From Zingiber officinale (Eukaryota > Streptophyta > Magnoliopsida > Zingiberales > Zingiberaceae), in the NCBI RefSeq assembly GCF_018446385.1, contig NW_024589898.1, positions 62,001-126,000 of the forward strand: DNA of 64,000 bases, given 5' to 3'. Both the position numbers and the translations under genes were made by a program. How positions within the stretch are numbered: the stretch's first letter is position 1; each line of letters starts with the position of its first letter. Below the pieces are notes generated by a model. The model made no database searches and had not been told where the DNA came from. It saw only the letters and a program-made list of their open reading frames with translations. This document shows positions 12,177 through 24,239 of this stretch, in pieces.

Positions 12177-14023
12177 CTAGTGTTTGCAAAGAACTCTACA
12201 CTTGATGACCCTATCTTGAACGTAGAATCCCGGCATGACCATGATCTTGACATAAACTGCGGTTCTTGTTCCCTTTCGATCTACCGACACGTCCTGCATG
12301 TAAATCGGATCGAAGTTTTGGCCCTCGACGACTCGCAAGATCGCCAATGGCGGGCTGAACGAAAATGCAAGCTGGTGGAGCAACCAGACGCACTTGGCGG
12401 CGACAAAGAAGCATCCGAGTAGTTGCTCCGGCCAAGGTCTCGGCCAATTCAGCAAAGCAGCAATGCCGCTCATCTTCCTATCACAAAATCTGCTGAACTC
12501 CTCATCGTAACACTTGCTCCCCTTCCGCAGCACTTCGTTCCAGCTCAAGTTCCTCATCGCGACGAACGCCGCAAAGTTCGCCTGACGATTTTGCCGCGGG
12601 TCGAGGAACTTTGGAGATCCATTCTGCTGGAACACACAGTTCTCGAAGTCCTGGTAGAGAGACTGGTTCACGAGAGCTTCGACATGGTGCATCAACAATT
12701 TGGAATGGCTAGCACTGCTGATTGCCACTTGAAGGGGTTGGAGCATCAGCAGCGTCTTGCAAAGTTGATTGATGGAGAGCCTCGACTCGGATAGCAGCTG
12801 AATGAAGCCTTCTGCCATTGCTTCATGGCTCACCGGCATCGTCGATTTGGATTTGTTCGCGGCCGCTCCGCCATTACATTTCGGTATCACTGACAAACTA
12901 GGAGTGCTCAAAAGCTGCTGTTGCTTGCCAAGCTTTGCCTGCTTCAATGCTTGCTTAAGCTCTTCGCAGTGTGCTTCTAGGTGGGCTAGCTTCTGTTGCA
13001 TATCGCCGATCGAAGATCTCATTTCCGAGACTTGATCGACCGCAGCTCCCCTCTTCCTGTTGGCCTCATGCACCTCCTTCTTAAGCGACTCAAACGAAAA
13101 TGATCCCCAATCATCCAGAACTACCCCCTTTTCATTGGATTGCGTTGCGTCCGGCGACATCTCTGGCCTGGATTTCGGTTTCGGCCGAGAAAACAGCCAT
13201 GACAGAATGCGCCGCCCTCGGCGTCTCGAGCACCCCCGTGGCTGTGGCTCCGAATCATGCAAAAGGTTCATGTTTTTCAGCTTCTTCGAGTAATTGTGTT
13301 CGCTTCCAGATTCTATACTGATGTTGGGAGACCTGCGAGCTGTTTGGATGAGAGAAGCACTCGAAACAGCATTCGAACACGAGATCCTCTTCGACAGCTG
13401 CTCATTCCTGAAGCTGTGCTCGCTACATGGAGTGGAGTAGTGTTCGCTTCTGCCTGCACTCACTGCTTCATCAATCTTCCCCTGTCCGAGCTTGATGGCT
13501 CTCCATGTTTCCGAAAAGCTTCGGCTTTCGGGACCGATGATACATCGATGACTCCGCCACGATTCATCTTCGTTACTCTGTCAAACAGAACAGGCGATCG
13601 ACTGAAAACGCATGATAATCCATAGAAACTTTGAACTTGCTCCGAAATAGATGAATAAATACTACTTGAGAGATCGATCTTTTTCTGAAAGAAAATAGGG
13701 AAATCGGTGTAAATCGATCCAGATGCGTTCCTATGAAGAGGAAATTAGGAAAGAATTCATCTTGGTTTGTTCTGAAAAAATAATTAGGGTTCGAGATTGC
13801 TCACGGCCGCGAAGATGGGGTAATCTTCGCCGGCGGAGGGAAGCAGATTGGAGCGGCGGGGAAGATGTGAAGGGGAAGCGCCGGCGGGCGGAGCGAAGGT
13901 GGCTGGGCTACCAAGTTGGATCCTTTGGACCAGCGACGCATGCAACGACCGCAGCTCCGCGGCCTTAGCGATGGCCGCGTGGATGTCCTCGGTTCGGAGA
14001 GAGGAAGCAGCGGAAGAAGCCAT
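12177..14023 (-). CDS. IRK-interacting / GIL1-like protein with DUF641, two exons
   Basis: Spliced from exon 1 (14023-13805) and exon 2 (13577-12177), GT-AG, phase 0, 539 residues. Exon 1 begins MASSAASSLRTEDIHAAIAK and continues AAELRSLHASLVQ, the N-terminal signature of plant IRK-interacting proteins. A short SWLF motif at about 199-202 precedes a strong coiled coil at about 236-290 (repeated Leu/Glu heptads, EELKQALKQAK). The C-terminal half is the plant DUF641 region, with conserved NWPRPWPEQLL-like, GQNFDPIYM and PGFYVQDRVIKC blocks. Family members include GIL1, linked to gravitropism under light, and IRKI, a receptor-kinase partner; the biochemical function is not settled. Exon 2 alone opens on GTG with no ATG, which is why the upstream GC-rich exon is required. 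The 227-bp intron is the only one found. Confidence 0.85.
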
Positions 14024-14199
14024 GGAGCGGGCTCAAACGGGCATGGAGGAGCGGCCGCAATCGTCAAAGAGGAAGCTTCAGAAGAGGAGGAGAAGAAATA
14101 TGTGGCCGGAGTAGTAGTGGAGGAGGGTAGTCGTCGTCGCTGCTTCGTTTTCAGCAGTGTGTGTTAATGGAGTGTATCGAACGGAGGAGGATAGGAAAA

Positions 14200-15425
14200 T
14201 GGATGCTTTAGTCTGTGCCCAGCCTCTGTGCGCCATGTTTTTTTAAAACTAAACACGTGTGTGTACTTAGGCTCAAAAAATAAGTGGCAAAAGTCGATAC
14301 ACAGGGAAAAAAAAAAATTACGCTCTGATTATTCCAACTAAATTTTTACGCACTAATCATTCCAACTAAATTTTTACGCACTAATCATTCCAACTAAATT
14401 TTTACGCACTAATCATTCCAACTAAATTCATGGGGGCTACTTAGGTTATCCCCATGTTATATCCTGTCCATCACATGTTCACTCGAATACTGTAATTTAT
14501 CTCCCTAGTGATGACCTTGAATCGGGTATGACGAAAGCTATGGGAACAAGCATTTCACCTTTTTTTTTTTTGCCACAATGGAGACTACTTAGGCTCTAAA
14601 TAAGAACCATGTTGACTTAGAAAATAAAATACTCATCAAATTAATTTAATAATTTTAAACAGATATATATTCAATTCGTTAATTTTCATCTTGATGAAAA
14701 ATATACATAAATAATATCCATCAATAAATTTTTTTATCAAATTATTAAATAAATAAATAAATATTCAAAAAGAACAAATAAATTTATATAATAAAACTTA
14801 ATAATTAATCAAACAACAAATAATTTTAAAAAATAAAAATTCCAAATAAAGATGCATTGGATCAAGAGAGAAGCCAGAAAACTCACCAAGAGTGGAAACT
14901 CTGGCGCATGGTAAGTTTTCATAAGAAGCCAAAACTTAGTCACGGCACAGACTTGGCCATAATAAGTTATGCAATAGAATTCCTGCTCGGGTTAAAGTTG
15001 GCATGCAAAGACAAAGCTTAATCACGTTGCAAAAAAAAAGAAAGTCTTGAATCTGAAAAGACGATTTAGCATTTTGGATTTAGAGGGGGAGAGATGTGCG
15101 AGGGCCAAAGGAAATTTGTCAGGAAATGAAGGGAATAGACAAGTTGGTGCACAAGAGGGGGAGAAGACAAGGCGTGAGGAAGGCAGGAAGTCCTTTTCCA
15201 AGCTGTGCTCATTTGTTTGTGGCCTTCACCAACAAATTTGGGGGTTTCAAAGCAGCTGTCTCGAGGTTAACAAGAGGCTGAAACTTCAGTGGATCAGAAG
15301 AAGAGTAAATATCAAATACGAAAAGTTTTGCAACACTGTAGTTTCTCCAGAGTGCATGCTACATCATTGATTCATTATTCAGTAGGATAGTTTGTATATC
15401 TTCTCCCTAACATCCATGACAGAGT
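14200..15425. other. AT-rich intergenic DNA between the DUF641 and Clot genes
   Basis: Holds the 28-bp minisatellite at 14315-14425 (listed separately) and A/T-rich low-complexity sequence at 14630-14850. At 15047-15370 there is an open frame with no recognisable family or conservation signal. I do not support a gene here. Confidence 0.5.
14315..14425 (+). repeat. 28-bp minisatellite, about four copies
   Basis: A 28-bp unit containing TTTTTACGCACTAATCATTC repeats exactly three times with a first, slightly diverged copy (TTACGCTCTGATTATTCC). Copies abut with no spacer, so it is a tandem repeat and not a CRISPR-like array. Confidence 0.9.
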
Positions 15426-17988
15426 TCATTTGGTAGCCAAAAGGGATTCGATCTTCTCCTCGGCATGAGCCTCGTAATCCTCTAGGCGTTTGGTGACCCC
15501 GCCATTCTCCCACCGAATGAGCGTAGGAACACCCTTGACCTTGAATCGAGGGTCCACCCTCCATGGATGGCTAGGGTTTCTCCATGTAGGTCTATCTCCA
15601 ACATATGCTCTCAGAAGTACCACGTTGCTACTTGATGCTTCCAGCTTTTTGTATATTACAGGCTCAGCAACATTGCAATCTGTAAAGTGGAAGTCTAGTT
15701 CACAAAGCAGCAACAGTCTTGCAGAAACATAAACTTGATTCTATTCCTTATAAAGTTTTACTTGGTAGATTAGATGAATATTAAGTATATTATTCAGTAA
15801 AAAAAAGCACTTGACCATATGCAAACAGGAATCATAAAGCTCCAAATAGTTGACACTTTAAGAGTATCATCCCCAACCACTAAGGCCATCATATTATGCA
15901 TTTTGCTATGAATCTGTTAAGGTTATTTCTTAGGCAACAACAACACTGCATCGAGCCGAGAGCACAAGACAAATGGAACAACCAAAGTAATGAACACTGG
16001 TGGTGGTTTCTGATGACACAAAATTGACTCTTAACACTCGTAATAAGGATGCAGTCAAGATGGACTGGGACACAGAAAGAGAAGCAATTCAGTCCAATGA
16101 ACCAAAATTACATAAGCAAAAAACAGGGAAAAATACAAAGTCAATTTGTGCACAGGATAACCTGCAGATCAAGTTGATTGTAGCCAGAGATTTTTTTGCA
16201 TTAGAGGTGGCATGCTGGTGATTCACCTCCAAGCATAGAGTGTCTCCAAGGAAAAGAAATAGATAGAAGACATGTGAATGACACTAGGAAAGTAGTTATG
16301 GCTATAGATATAGGTCATTTGAGAATAAGCCTTAACAATGATCAATTGTTAATGGTGGCAAATGTTGTAGCTACTGGATAGCAAAATCGATTTTGATCAA
16401 TATCAGCCCTTGGTTTCTTCAAAAACTAACAAAGACCATGTGTAGGCAGAAATTGAACATGTTTTGCAGAGTGGTTACAAACCCCGTTGAAATGCCACAG
16501 CCTCTAGCATTATGGATTATGACAGTGATAAGCCTTGTTATTTGTTACTTGTACATGTAGATATAATAGAAAACAACAATAGCAACAACAACCGTGAGTC
16601 TTGGATGGCTATTTGGATCCTACCTCAGTGAAAGGTCATAATATTAGTAACATACAGACCTCTTAACTTTTTCCTTTTTTTTTTAACATTATAATCATCC
16701 TTTTCATACCATGTTTAACTTGTTTGCTATAGAACTTATTGATTGTATTTGAACTTGTTCATACCACCTAAAACATGTTTGCTCACATTTTACCATCTAC
16801 TGAAGTTACACCTACCTTTTCCTTAACAGTAATATTTTTTTATATATTTTTTTCCTTAATAATCAGATACAAATGCACAAAGAGTTTATGCACCAAAATC
16901 ATCTACAAAGAGAAGCAATGGTGCTGGGAACTCACTGTTCTGAGACAAGTTCAGTATTTGGCAAGAGATTTACAGTACAAGTTGGGCCATTTTTTGAATA
17001 GATTGCACTTTGAATTATCATATGGGATTAAGTCCTTTGGATATTCCACTAGCTACTGAATAGACGATCAGATTAACAGCCACAGCTTTCTGCTTCTTGG
17101 CCATTGCTATGGATGATCAGATTATTAAGGACATTCTGATAATCTAAAGACTGGTTCAGCATTCGGCAAGAGATTTACAGTACAAGATTGTCCATTTTGA
17201 ATAGTTTGCAGTTTGTATTATCATGTGGGATTGAATTCTTGGGAACTTCTACTTGCTTCTTAAAAATAAACCTATTTCCACAACCTCGACTTTGCTGCCT
17301 CTAGGTCAATTACTACAGATAATCGGATTATTAAGGATAGTTGCATCTATCAAGTGGTTTGGAAATTATGGGTTTAGATTCTCTATTCCTATCTAAAGAT
17401 AGATGGATCTATTAGCCTATACCATCTTACTTGATTCAGAGTGGGAGTCAAGATGGATGTATGACCTTTTACATGATAATGAATATGGTTTCACGATCCA
17501 ATGGACCAATGGTAATCAACTTTTGGAGAAAGTTTGAGAAGTCGATGGAAAAACAACGAGAAAAACAATATTAACAACCAAATGGTAAACAATCTATCAC
17601 CTCAAAATTCAGCACCTCAAACACAAAGATTCCAAAAAGAAATCCTCTGGACGCCTAAGTACCTGATCGGACCCCAAAAAACCTTTTTTTTTAAGAATTT
17701 CTAAAAAGGAACATGAGGGTTTCAACTTCTAGCTAGGCGGGCAGTTCTCAGTCGAATCACGAGCACTCTTTTTGTTCCTGATTCAGTTCATACAAAATCG
17801 CAACGAAGAAGAGAGGAGAGGATGGGCACAAGGCACGCACCAGGGCACCAGCTAAGCTTGGTAGATGGGTCCTTGTCGGCCAAAAAGAGTAGAAACTTGA
17901 GCGCGGGTTGGGCGCTCTGCGTGCTGTCAAACCTCTCGAAAACTCGATCGAAATCGGAGAGGACGGCGTCCCAGATTTCCAGCGGCAT
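15426..17988 (-). CDS. Thioredoxin-like protein Clot, two exons
   Basis: Spliced from exon 1 (17988-17841) and exon 2 (15679-15426), GT-AG, giving 133 residues. The intron falls inside the Asp codon of the active site, so WCPDC (residues 47-51) forms only after splicing. WCPDC is the hallmark of Clot (TXNDC17/TRP14-like) proteins, which are cytosolic thioredoxin-fold disulfide reductases distinct from WCGPC thioredoxins. Exon 2 continues NVAEPVIYKKLE, then LLRAYVGDRPTWRNP, HPWRVDPRFK and GVPTLIRW; these are conserved in plant Clots, including the cis-Pro of GVPT. Length is normal for the family, and there is no transit peptide or membrane segment. The 2.16-kb intron contains an internal tandem duplication. 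The start is chosen at the first ATG giving a family-typical N terminus. Confidence 0.9.
16945..17350 (+). repeat. Diverged tandem duplication (about 206 bp) in the Clot intron
   Basis: GGCAAGAGATTTACAGTACA recurs at about 16960 and 17166. Both are followed by similar blocks (ATTATCATRTGGGATT, then TAYRGATRATCRGATTA). The two copies differ by many substitutions and small indels, so the duplication is not recent. Confidence 0.75.
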
Positions 17989-18034
17989 CGAAGTATCGTT
18001 TCCCCCAAACTGGTTCTTCTTCCTCGGAAAATGA

Positions 18035-18280
18035 GCGTGTATTATACTTCGTGAACAATCTGTCGAGTTGAACTCGAGCCCTAATTCGAATCAAATTCGA
18101 ACGCAAAATTTTAAATTTTGTTGAGCTTCGAATCGTATTCGAATTCGAATATATCTATTTTAAATTGAATTCGAACCTTAAACTTTTCAGTATATTTAAC
18201 TCAATTCGATTCATTTACACCTCCAATTAAAACATCCCTTGAAATATAAAATCCTCAAAAGGTGATTTTAAATAGTAAAA
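18035..18280. other. AT-rich DNA with repeated ATTCGAA words
   Basis: The region just upstream of the Clot gene contains many ATTCGAA/TTCGAAT words in both orientations (18085-18180). It is probably a transposon scrap or low-complexity sequence. No boundaries or coding content are seen. Confidence 0.35.
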
Positions 18281-18435
18281 ATCCTCTAATCCACAAATTA
18301 CGGATCAGGGGATGATCCACTGATGTGGACCATTGATTTAGATAGACCCCATCTATTTAAAGATGGGATCCATCCAAATCAAGGGTACTCATGTAATGGA
18401 CCATCCTCTGATCCCCAATTTATGGACCAGAGGAT
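18281..18435. mobile_element. Hairpin MITE, about 155 bp
   Basis: The left arm (ATCCTCTAATCCACAAATTA, then GGATCAGGGGATGATCCA, then CCCCATCTATTTAAA) matches the reverse complement of the right arm across almost its full length. Only scattered mismatches occur, and the turn is near 18360. Size and near-complete self-complementarity fit a non-autonomous foldback MITE. No clear target duplication is seen and the superfamily is unresolved. Confidence 0.72.
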
Positions 18436-18699
18436 CTGCTCTCAATTTCTAAACGACTGTTTTATTGAACCATGTGCATAAATTTGTAAAATATTAATTT
18501 CATATAGGGAAATTTTAAAATAATGTATCTATTTTCAATTTTAACCTTATCAGACGACTAATATTTTAAAACAATTGAATCGATTTGGTTCTATATCGAA
18601 TATTGAATCGTTAGAAAATTTGATTCAAATCAGTGAACTTGATTTTTGAAATCGAACGACCTGATTTTTTTTTAATCTAAATTGATTTTAGATAAAATC

Positions 18700-20206
18700 A
18701 ATTGATAAATCAAACGATGTCAGATTGATATGAAATTAGTTTCTATGTGTTTGTCTATCTTTCTTAACTATATCAATGCACTCAAATATCAATTTGACGT
18801 TTAGTACATTAGTCGATTTTAGGTAAAACTGACTGATATACCAAATGATATTATATTGACATGAAACTAGTTCTTATGTATTTCTCTACCTCTCTTGATT
18901 ATATCGATGCCTTGAAACATCAATTTGTTTTCAATATATTAGGTCAAATTGAAATTTGAGGACATAGATATAATCAAGAGAACTAGCTGAATACATATGA
19001 TCTAGTTCCATGTCAATCTCATAGCATTTGATCCATCAATCGATTTTGAACACAAATTAAAATTTTTAAATATTTTTTATTTCAAAAGATTAATGCTCTC
19101 AATATACTAGGTTAAAGTGATGTTTGAGGGCATGAATATAATCAGGAAAACTAGTTGAACACATAGAATCTAGTTTCATGTCAATCTAAGGTCATTGAGT
19201 TCATTAGCCGATTTTGGGCAAAAATGATTGATGGATCAAATGACCTCGGATTGATATAAAACTAATTCATATGTGTTCGTCTACCTCTCCTTATTATATA
19301 CATGCCCTCAAACTTCAATTTGACCTAATATATTGAGAGCAATAATATTTTAAACACGCCAATATTTGAAATTAGTTCCTATGTGTTCGTCTAATTTCAA
19401 ATATTTTTGTATTCAAAAAATTATTGCTCTCAATATATTGGGTTAAATTGAAGTGTGTGAGCATAGATATAATAAGGAGAGGTAGACGAACACATAGGAA
19501 CTATTTTATATCAATCCAAGGTCATTTGATTCATTAGCCGTTTTTGCCTAAAATCGACTGATGGATCTAATGATCTTGGATTGACATGAAACTAGATTCT
19601 ATGTGTTCAACTAGTTTTCGTGATTATATCCATGCCCTCAAACTTCAATTTGATCCAATATATTGAGAGCAATAATGGATCAAACGACCTCGGATTGATA
19701 TGAAACTAGATCTTATGTGTTCAACTAGTTCTCTTGATTATATCCATGCCCTCAAACTTCAATTTGATCCAATATATTGAGAGTAATAATTTTTTGAAAT
19801 AAAAAATATTTAAAAAATATTAATTCGTGTTCAAAATCGGCTGATTGATCAAATGACCTGGGATTGACATGAAACTATATCCTATATATTCGGCTAGTTC
19901 TTCTGATTATATCCATACTCTCAAATTTCAATTTGACCCAATATATTGAGAGCAATTTTTTTTTTTAACATGAATTAAATTTTTCATACATATTCATGTT
20001 CAACAAATCATTACTCTCAATATATTGAGTCAAATCAACATTTCACATAAGAACTAATTTCATGTCAATTTGAGATCATTTGGTACATCAACCGGTTTTA
20101 GGCAAAATCGACTGTTGTACCAAGCATCATTGACATTTGAGGGCATACATATAATCAAGATAGATAGATAAATACATAGGAATTAGTTTCATATCAATCC
20201 GAGGTC
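18700..20206. repeat. Array of mixed-orientation repeat units inside the foldback element
   Basis: Forward units read GATTGATATGAAACTAGTTC, then TATGTGTTCGTCTACCTCTC, then CATGCCCTCAAACTTCAATT. Reverse units carry the complement (TTGAGGGCATGGATATAATC). By eye the order is roughly F F R R F R F F F R R. The units are diverged and AT-rich. Pairs of opposite units would form long imperfect hairpins in RNA. Confidence 0.7.
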
Positions 20207-20211
20207 GTTTG

Positions 20212-21236
20212 TGTTGGAGCAATCTAGATGCCCTAGGTTTTGATGTTTAGGTAAAGGTTTAAGTTAGGTTTATTGTTATATTTGATATGCATTGTGAGTG
20301 TGCAGGATACATGTACAACAAGGAAAGTCCAAGTGTGATCTTGGTAAAAGAGGAAAGTCCAAGGATGAGTCTTGGAGATGTAAGTCCAAGCATGTAGCCT
20401 TGGCAACGTAAGTCTAAGTGTGACTTGACAATGGATGAATCCCGGAGGTGAGGAGCCTCTTGGCAAAGGAAGACCCGACAATAAGGACAAGGTCGAAGGA
20501 AGCTCTAGAAGGCAAGACGTGAAGGATGGGGAGACATCCGAGGGACGCAAGGCTGATGGAGGAGGCTAGAAGGCTAGGTTTAGGTTGGTCGGGCAAGGAC
20601 GAGTGCTGAGTGATTGTACTCAGGGCAAAATCTTATGTTTTTTTAGGATTTACTGTAGCGCGACACTGTAACAGTCGACTGGTACACTGTAGCAATCGAC
20701 TGATAGTCGACCGTTGGGTAATGGTCGACTTCACTTAAAGGACCAGTCGACTGATGCATACACCAGTCGACTGGTGGTGGGAAACATTTGGTGTTTTCCT
20801 CCCGAGCTCTATTTAATAGAGCTTGGGTTCCTTGGGCAAAGTTGACGAAAAAGAGGTGGTTAACCCCTATTAGTAGTCTTCCAAAGCTTCTAAGCTCTTC
20901 TTGTGATCTAAGAGTGTTTGGATCAAGGTTGTGGTGAGGTTTTTCCACCAAGAAGGAGGTTTGAGTTAGCCAGAGGTTTCCGAAGAGTCATCCACCGACA
21001 GATTGTGATCGTCCATCTTACGGACAGCTGTGGAATAGGAGTTCTAATCTCCAAACCACGTAAACGCCTAGTCTTACGGTTTGTTTTGGTTTATTGTCTT
21101 TCCTTATTATTTATAGGGTTTAGCTTTCTTTTTATTAGTTTATATTTTGTTTTCCGCTGTGTACTGACAAATGTAGGAAGTGACGATTTGGGTGAGACGC
21201 TATCCACCCCCTCTAGCGGACGTCAAGGTCCCAACA
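20212..21236 (+). mobile_element. Solo LTR, about 1.0 kb (fossil)
   Basis: It starts TGTTGG, ends CCAACA, and is flanked by a perfect 5-bp target duplication GTTTG (20207-20211 and 21237-21241). No internal retroelement sequence remains. TCGACTG/CAGTCGA-type words recur in its 5' part (20665-20780), and a TATA-like TATTTAATAG lies near 20810. The family is unresolved. It sits inside the foldback element and is therefore younger than it. The intact target duplication suggests moderate or young age. Confidence 0.85.
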
Positions 21237-21515
21237 GTTTGGTCTATCAACCGATTTGATCTAAAATCAATTTTGATTTTTAAAAAACAATAAAAAAAAT
21301 AAATCAATTCGACTGATTTTTAAAATCAATCGATTGGTTTTGACTAACAATTTGGCATTTCAATACAGAACTAAATCGATTCGACTGTTCCAAAACACTA
21401 GTCGACTGATAAGGGTAAAATTAGAAATAAGTACATGATTTGATCATTTAAAAACTTCCCTACGTGAAATAAATATTTTACAAACTTATATACGTGGTTA
21501 AGTAAAAAACCGATT

Positions 21516-21780
21516 TAAAAAACACTATACCCTCTTGAAACAATTACAATAAATAGAGAAAAAATAAACTTTTAATTTTTGTATGAAGAAACTAAAATGG
21601 CGGTGAATAAAAAAGGGAGACAGGTGGTAAATGTGATGCATAAGAGAACCAATCCATCTTTATGAACCAATGAAGTTATTTTATTGAACAAAAGCAATTT
21701 CCTAAATGAAACAACTAAATTGACTTGATCAGGTTTTGGGTAGCCATATCAGGAAAATATAACAAAAAGAAGAACAAGGA
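21516..21780. other. AT-rich DNA downstream of the dehydrogenase gene
   Basis: Probably includes the 3' UTR of the minus-strand dehydrogenase. Nothing else is recognisable. Confidence 0.4.
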
Positions 21781-24171
21781 TTAAAGGGAAGAATAAAGAG
21801 GGACTCCAGGTAGGGTGACGCCGGCATCGACGATGAAGATGTTGCCTGAAACATATTCTGATGAATCATGAATTAAGTATCGAACAATCGATGTCATTGC
21901 CGGATCCAATGTGCCAAAAGTTCTCAGTGGGCCTATTCTTTCAGCCACTTTGTTCAGCCACTTTTTTTTCATTAGACCTGAAGTGATCTCAGACGCAAAC
22001 AGTCCTGGAGCGATCGAGTTGACACGAATGTTAAACTGACCCAACTCCAATGCCATGGCCTGTTAGGCAAAAAGTTTATCAAATCTCATAGAGATGTGAA
22101 GATAAACAAAAGGAGCGTTAGTATTTTTTTGGGTTTAGGGTTTAGGGTTATGTTATATCCTAATATAACAATGTAATACTACATTTTCTCTCCCCAAGAG
22201 TTCTACCAGACCAATAAGAATTCCTCAACTCAAATTAGAATTTATTGAGTTCCTAATACTGTTATTATCTAACACATGTATAAATCATTTCGAAATATGT
22301 AACCAATATCAAAATTACCATTATATTGAGCCAAGATGAGAAAGTTAAATTACAAAAATTGATTTTATGTAACAACGTCTCACCACAAAATCTTGACTAT
22401 TTTACACATTTAACATGAATTGAATAATGCATCACACAAAGAAATAGAAATTACCCTTAAGTGTGCTTTAATTATCTTTCAATAACTTTTCGCTCCAAAC
22501 CTCCAATCTTCTCCGGTATTTGCCCAACTTAATTTTGCAATTAAATATCAATTGTCTTGCCATGTGTTTAATACACGTGATAGATCCAATTATATTAAAC
22601 TCTAATAAATTAATTTTGACCTAGTGAACTCTTGACTGATTAAAATAATTTATTGATCTCATTTTGTTTCACTAAAAAAATGAGATTGCACTGAAGCTTA
22701 TAATTAATAAAAATAGTGTCTCTAATAACTTTAGCTACTAGAGTTTGCAGTAAGAATCAAAATATCTAAAGCAAAAGTTATAAAATTCTGAAACTGGTTC
22801 TGTTCAAGCATCATGATTGAAAGTATTATTATTAGGGAAGGTTTAGGTATGTTTTTAGTTGGAAGATTACCTTAGTAACTCCATTGACACCAGTCTTTGA
22901 TGCAGTATAGGCAAGTCCTCCAGGTAAATGGCCACGATCAATGCCTCCAATAGATGAAATGTTAACTACGGATCCTTTCACTTTTGCATCACGCATGAGT
23001 TTGCACACAAGTTTTGAGACAAGCCACAGTCCAGTTAAATTTGTTCTGATGTTGTCATTCCAATCCTCTTCAGACCAATCTAAAGGTGAATGCACACTAC
23101 CTGAGAGAAAGAATTGAAAGCATTGATCATGCATTGTATTGAAATTAAGCAGATAGATCACATAAATTGGCAACAGAGAGGAACCCAAAATGTCAGGATT
23201 TGAAAGCATACAAGAACAAAAGTTATGATTTGATGAAAAACCAATTGTTTCAAGTGAGCATCACAACAACAGAAGAACGCAGTTCAAGTGAGAGTAAGAA
23301 TGAAAGATATACCCTTCAGTAATTTCCAAGTTATTTATGAAGCAATCATTTGTGCCTCATTTGAAGAACAACATATACCTCATAAGGGCATAACAAGATC
23401 AGAACAACAAAGAGAAAAGAGACAATGTATCATTAGGTAGTGTTACTAACACATTATTGTACACGACTTTCTAAAATTCACAATGCATTGTTCCTTTTTG
23501 TTCATGCAGTCCATTGTCATCTCGCTCAGAATACAGTTTCCGATTTGACACCATTTTCGTGTTCATCAGAAATATGCTCCAATGTTTGATTTAATCAATA
23601 GTTCAATCGATGATACTGGAATCTAAGTTCGTGAACACTTTCGATTATCATAAAAATTACTGGAAATAAAGAACTTTGGCTTTCTTTTATAGATGTTTGC
23701 ATTTTGCGAAAACTAGGCGAAGGCTGTTGAAGAACAAAACGGGGTGAAAAAATTTAGGTTTTTCTTTAAAATACCAAATTGTTCGAATAAAGATAGATCC
23801 AAACGAAGAGTACCTCGAATCCCGGCGTTGTTCACCAACCCATCGATCCGACCGAAGGTCTCCCACGCCCTCCGTATGGCGGCCGCTATCGACGATTCCT
23901 CCGCGCTCACGTCGAGCTCGACCGCAACGGATCTCGGATCCTCCGGCGCGGAGGACCCATTGATCTCCTCGCAGAGGGATTCTAGACGGTCGACACGCCG
24001 CGCGGCCGCAAGGACTCGGCAACCGGCCCGGGCGAGGTCGAGGCAGAGGCCGCGTCCGATGCCGGAGGACGCGCCTGTCACCATCACGACCTTGCCCTCC
24101 AGCCTCGCCCACGGGGTCGAGACTCCTCGGCTCGAGATCGCCGCCGCCGCCGTCGCCGTATGTTCCACCAT
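21781..24171 (-). CDS. Short-chain dehydrogenase/reductase (classical SDR), three exons
   Basis: Spliced from 24171-23814, 23100-22871 and 22059-21781, all GT-AG and in phase, 288 residues. It is a Rossmann-fold NAD(P)-dependent oxidoreductase. Key motifs are the cofactor motif TGASSGIG (32-39), NNAG (114-117), a catalytic Ser at about 168-169 in NISSIGG, and YTASK with Tyr184 and Lys188. The C terminus has the usual SDR substrate-side block [14 protein letters not shown] and ends GVPLYSSL. It resembles 3-oxoacyl-ACP-reductase-like plant SDRs; the substrate cannot be told from sequence. The C-terminal tripeptide SSL resembles a weak peroxisomal PTS1, while the Ala/Ser-rich N terminus is short. 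Exon 1 is very GC-rich and the other exons are not. A TATA box lies about 35-45 bp before the ATG. The gene appears intact. Confidence 0.92.
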
Positions 24172-24203
24172 GGCGACGTTAATACTATCCGCCTCAAGGG
24201 TGG

Positions 24204-24214
24204 CCTATTTATAG
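24204..24214 (-). promoter_or_regulatory. TATA box of the SDR gene
   Basis: The minus strand reads CTATAAATAGG about 33-43 bp upstream of the ATG at 24171. That implies an unusually short 5' leader if this is the site used. Confidence 0.55.
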
Positions 24215-24239
24215 ACTAAACTAAAATACGTCTACGCCA

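Larger units (their letters stand above)
18446..21515. mobile_element. Foldback-type DNA element with long inverted termini
   Basis: The left end (18446-18720) and the reverse complement of the right end (21242-21515) align over roughly 270 bp. Matching blocks include TTTGTAAAATATT, TAGGGAARTTTT, CTTATCAGWCGACTA, TCGAATCGATTTRGTTCT-like and ATTGATTTTAGATMAAATC. The interior (18700-20206) holds about 11 diverged units of some 110-135 bp. The leftmost units lie in one orientation, the rightmost in the other, with mixed orientations between. No coding content is present. A solo LTR is inserted in the right half. No clean target duplication was found, so the outer boundaries are approximate. Confidence 0.65.

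Noticed and set aside
12423-13625. Several plus-strand frames across the DUF641 gene
   Set aside because: They are shadows of the minus-strand exon, which carries the conserved protein blocks.
14315-14425. 28-bp repeats as a CRISPR-like array
   Set aside because: Copies abut with no spacers, and the genome is clearly a plant nuclear one.
15047-15370. 107-codon plus-strand frame
   Set aside because: No recognisable motif, promoter or splice context; composition is like the surrounding intergenic DNA.
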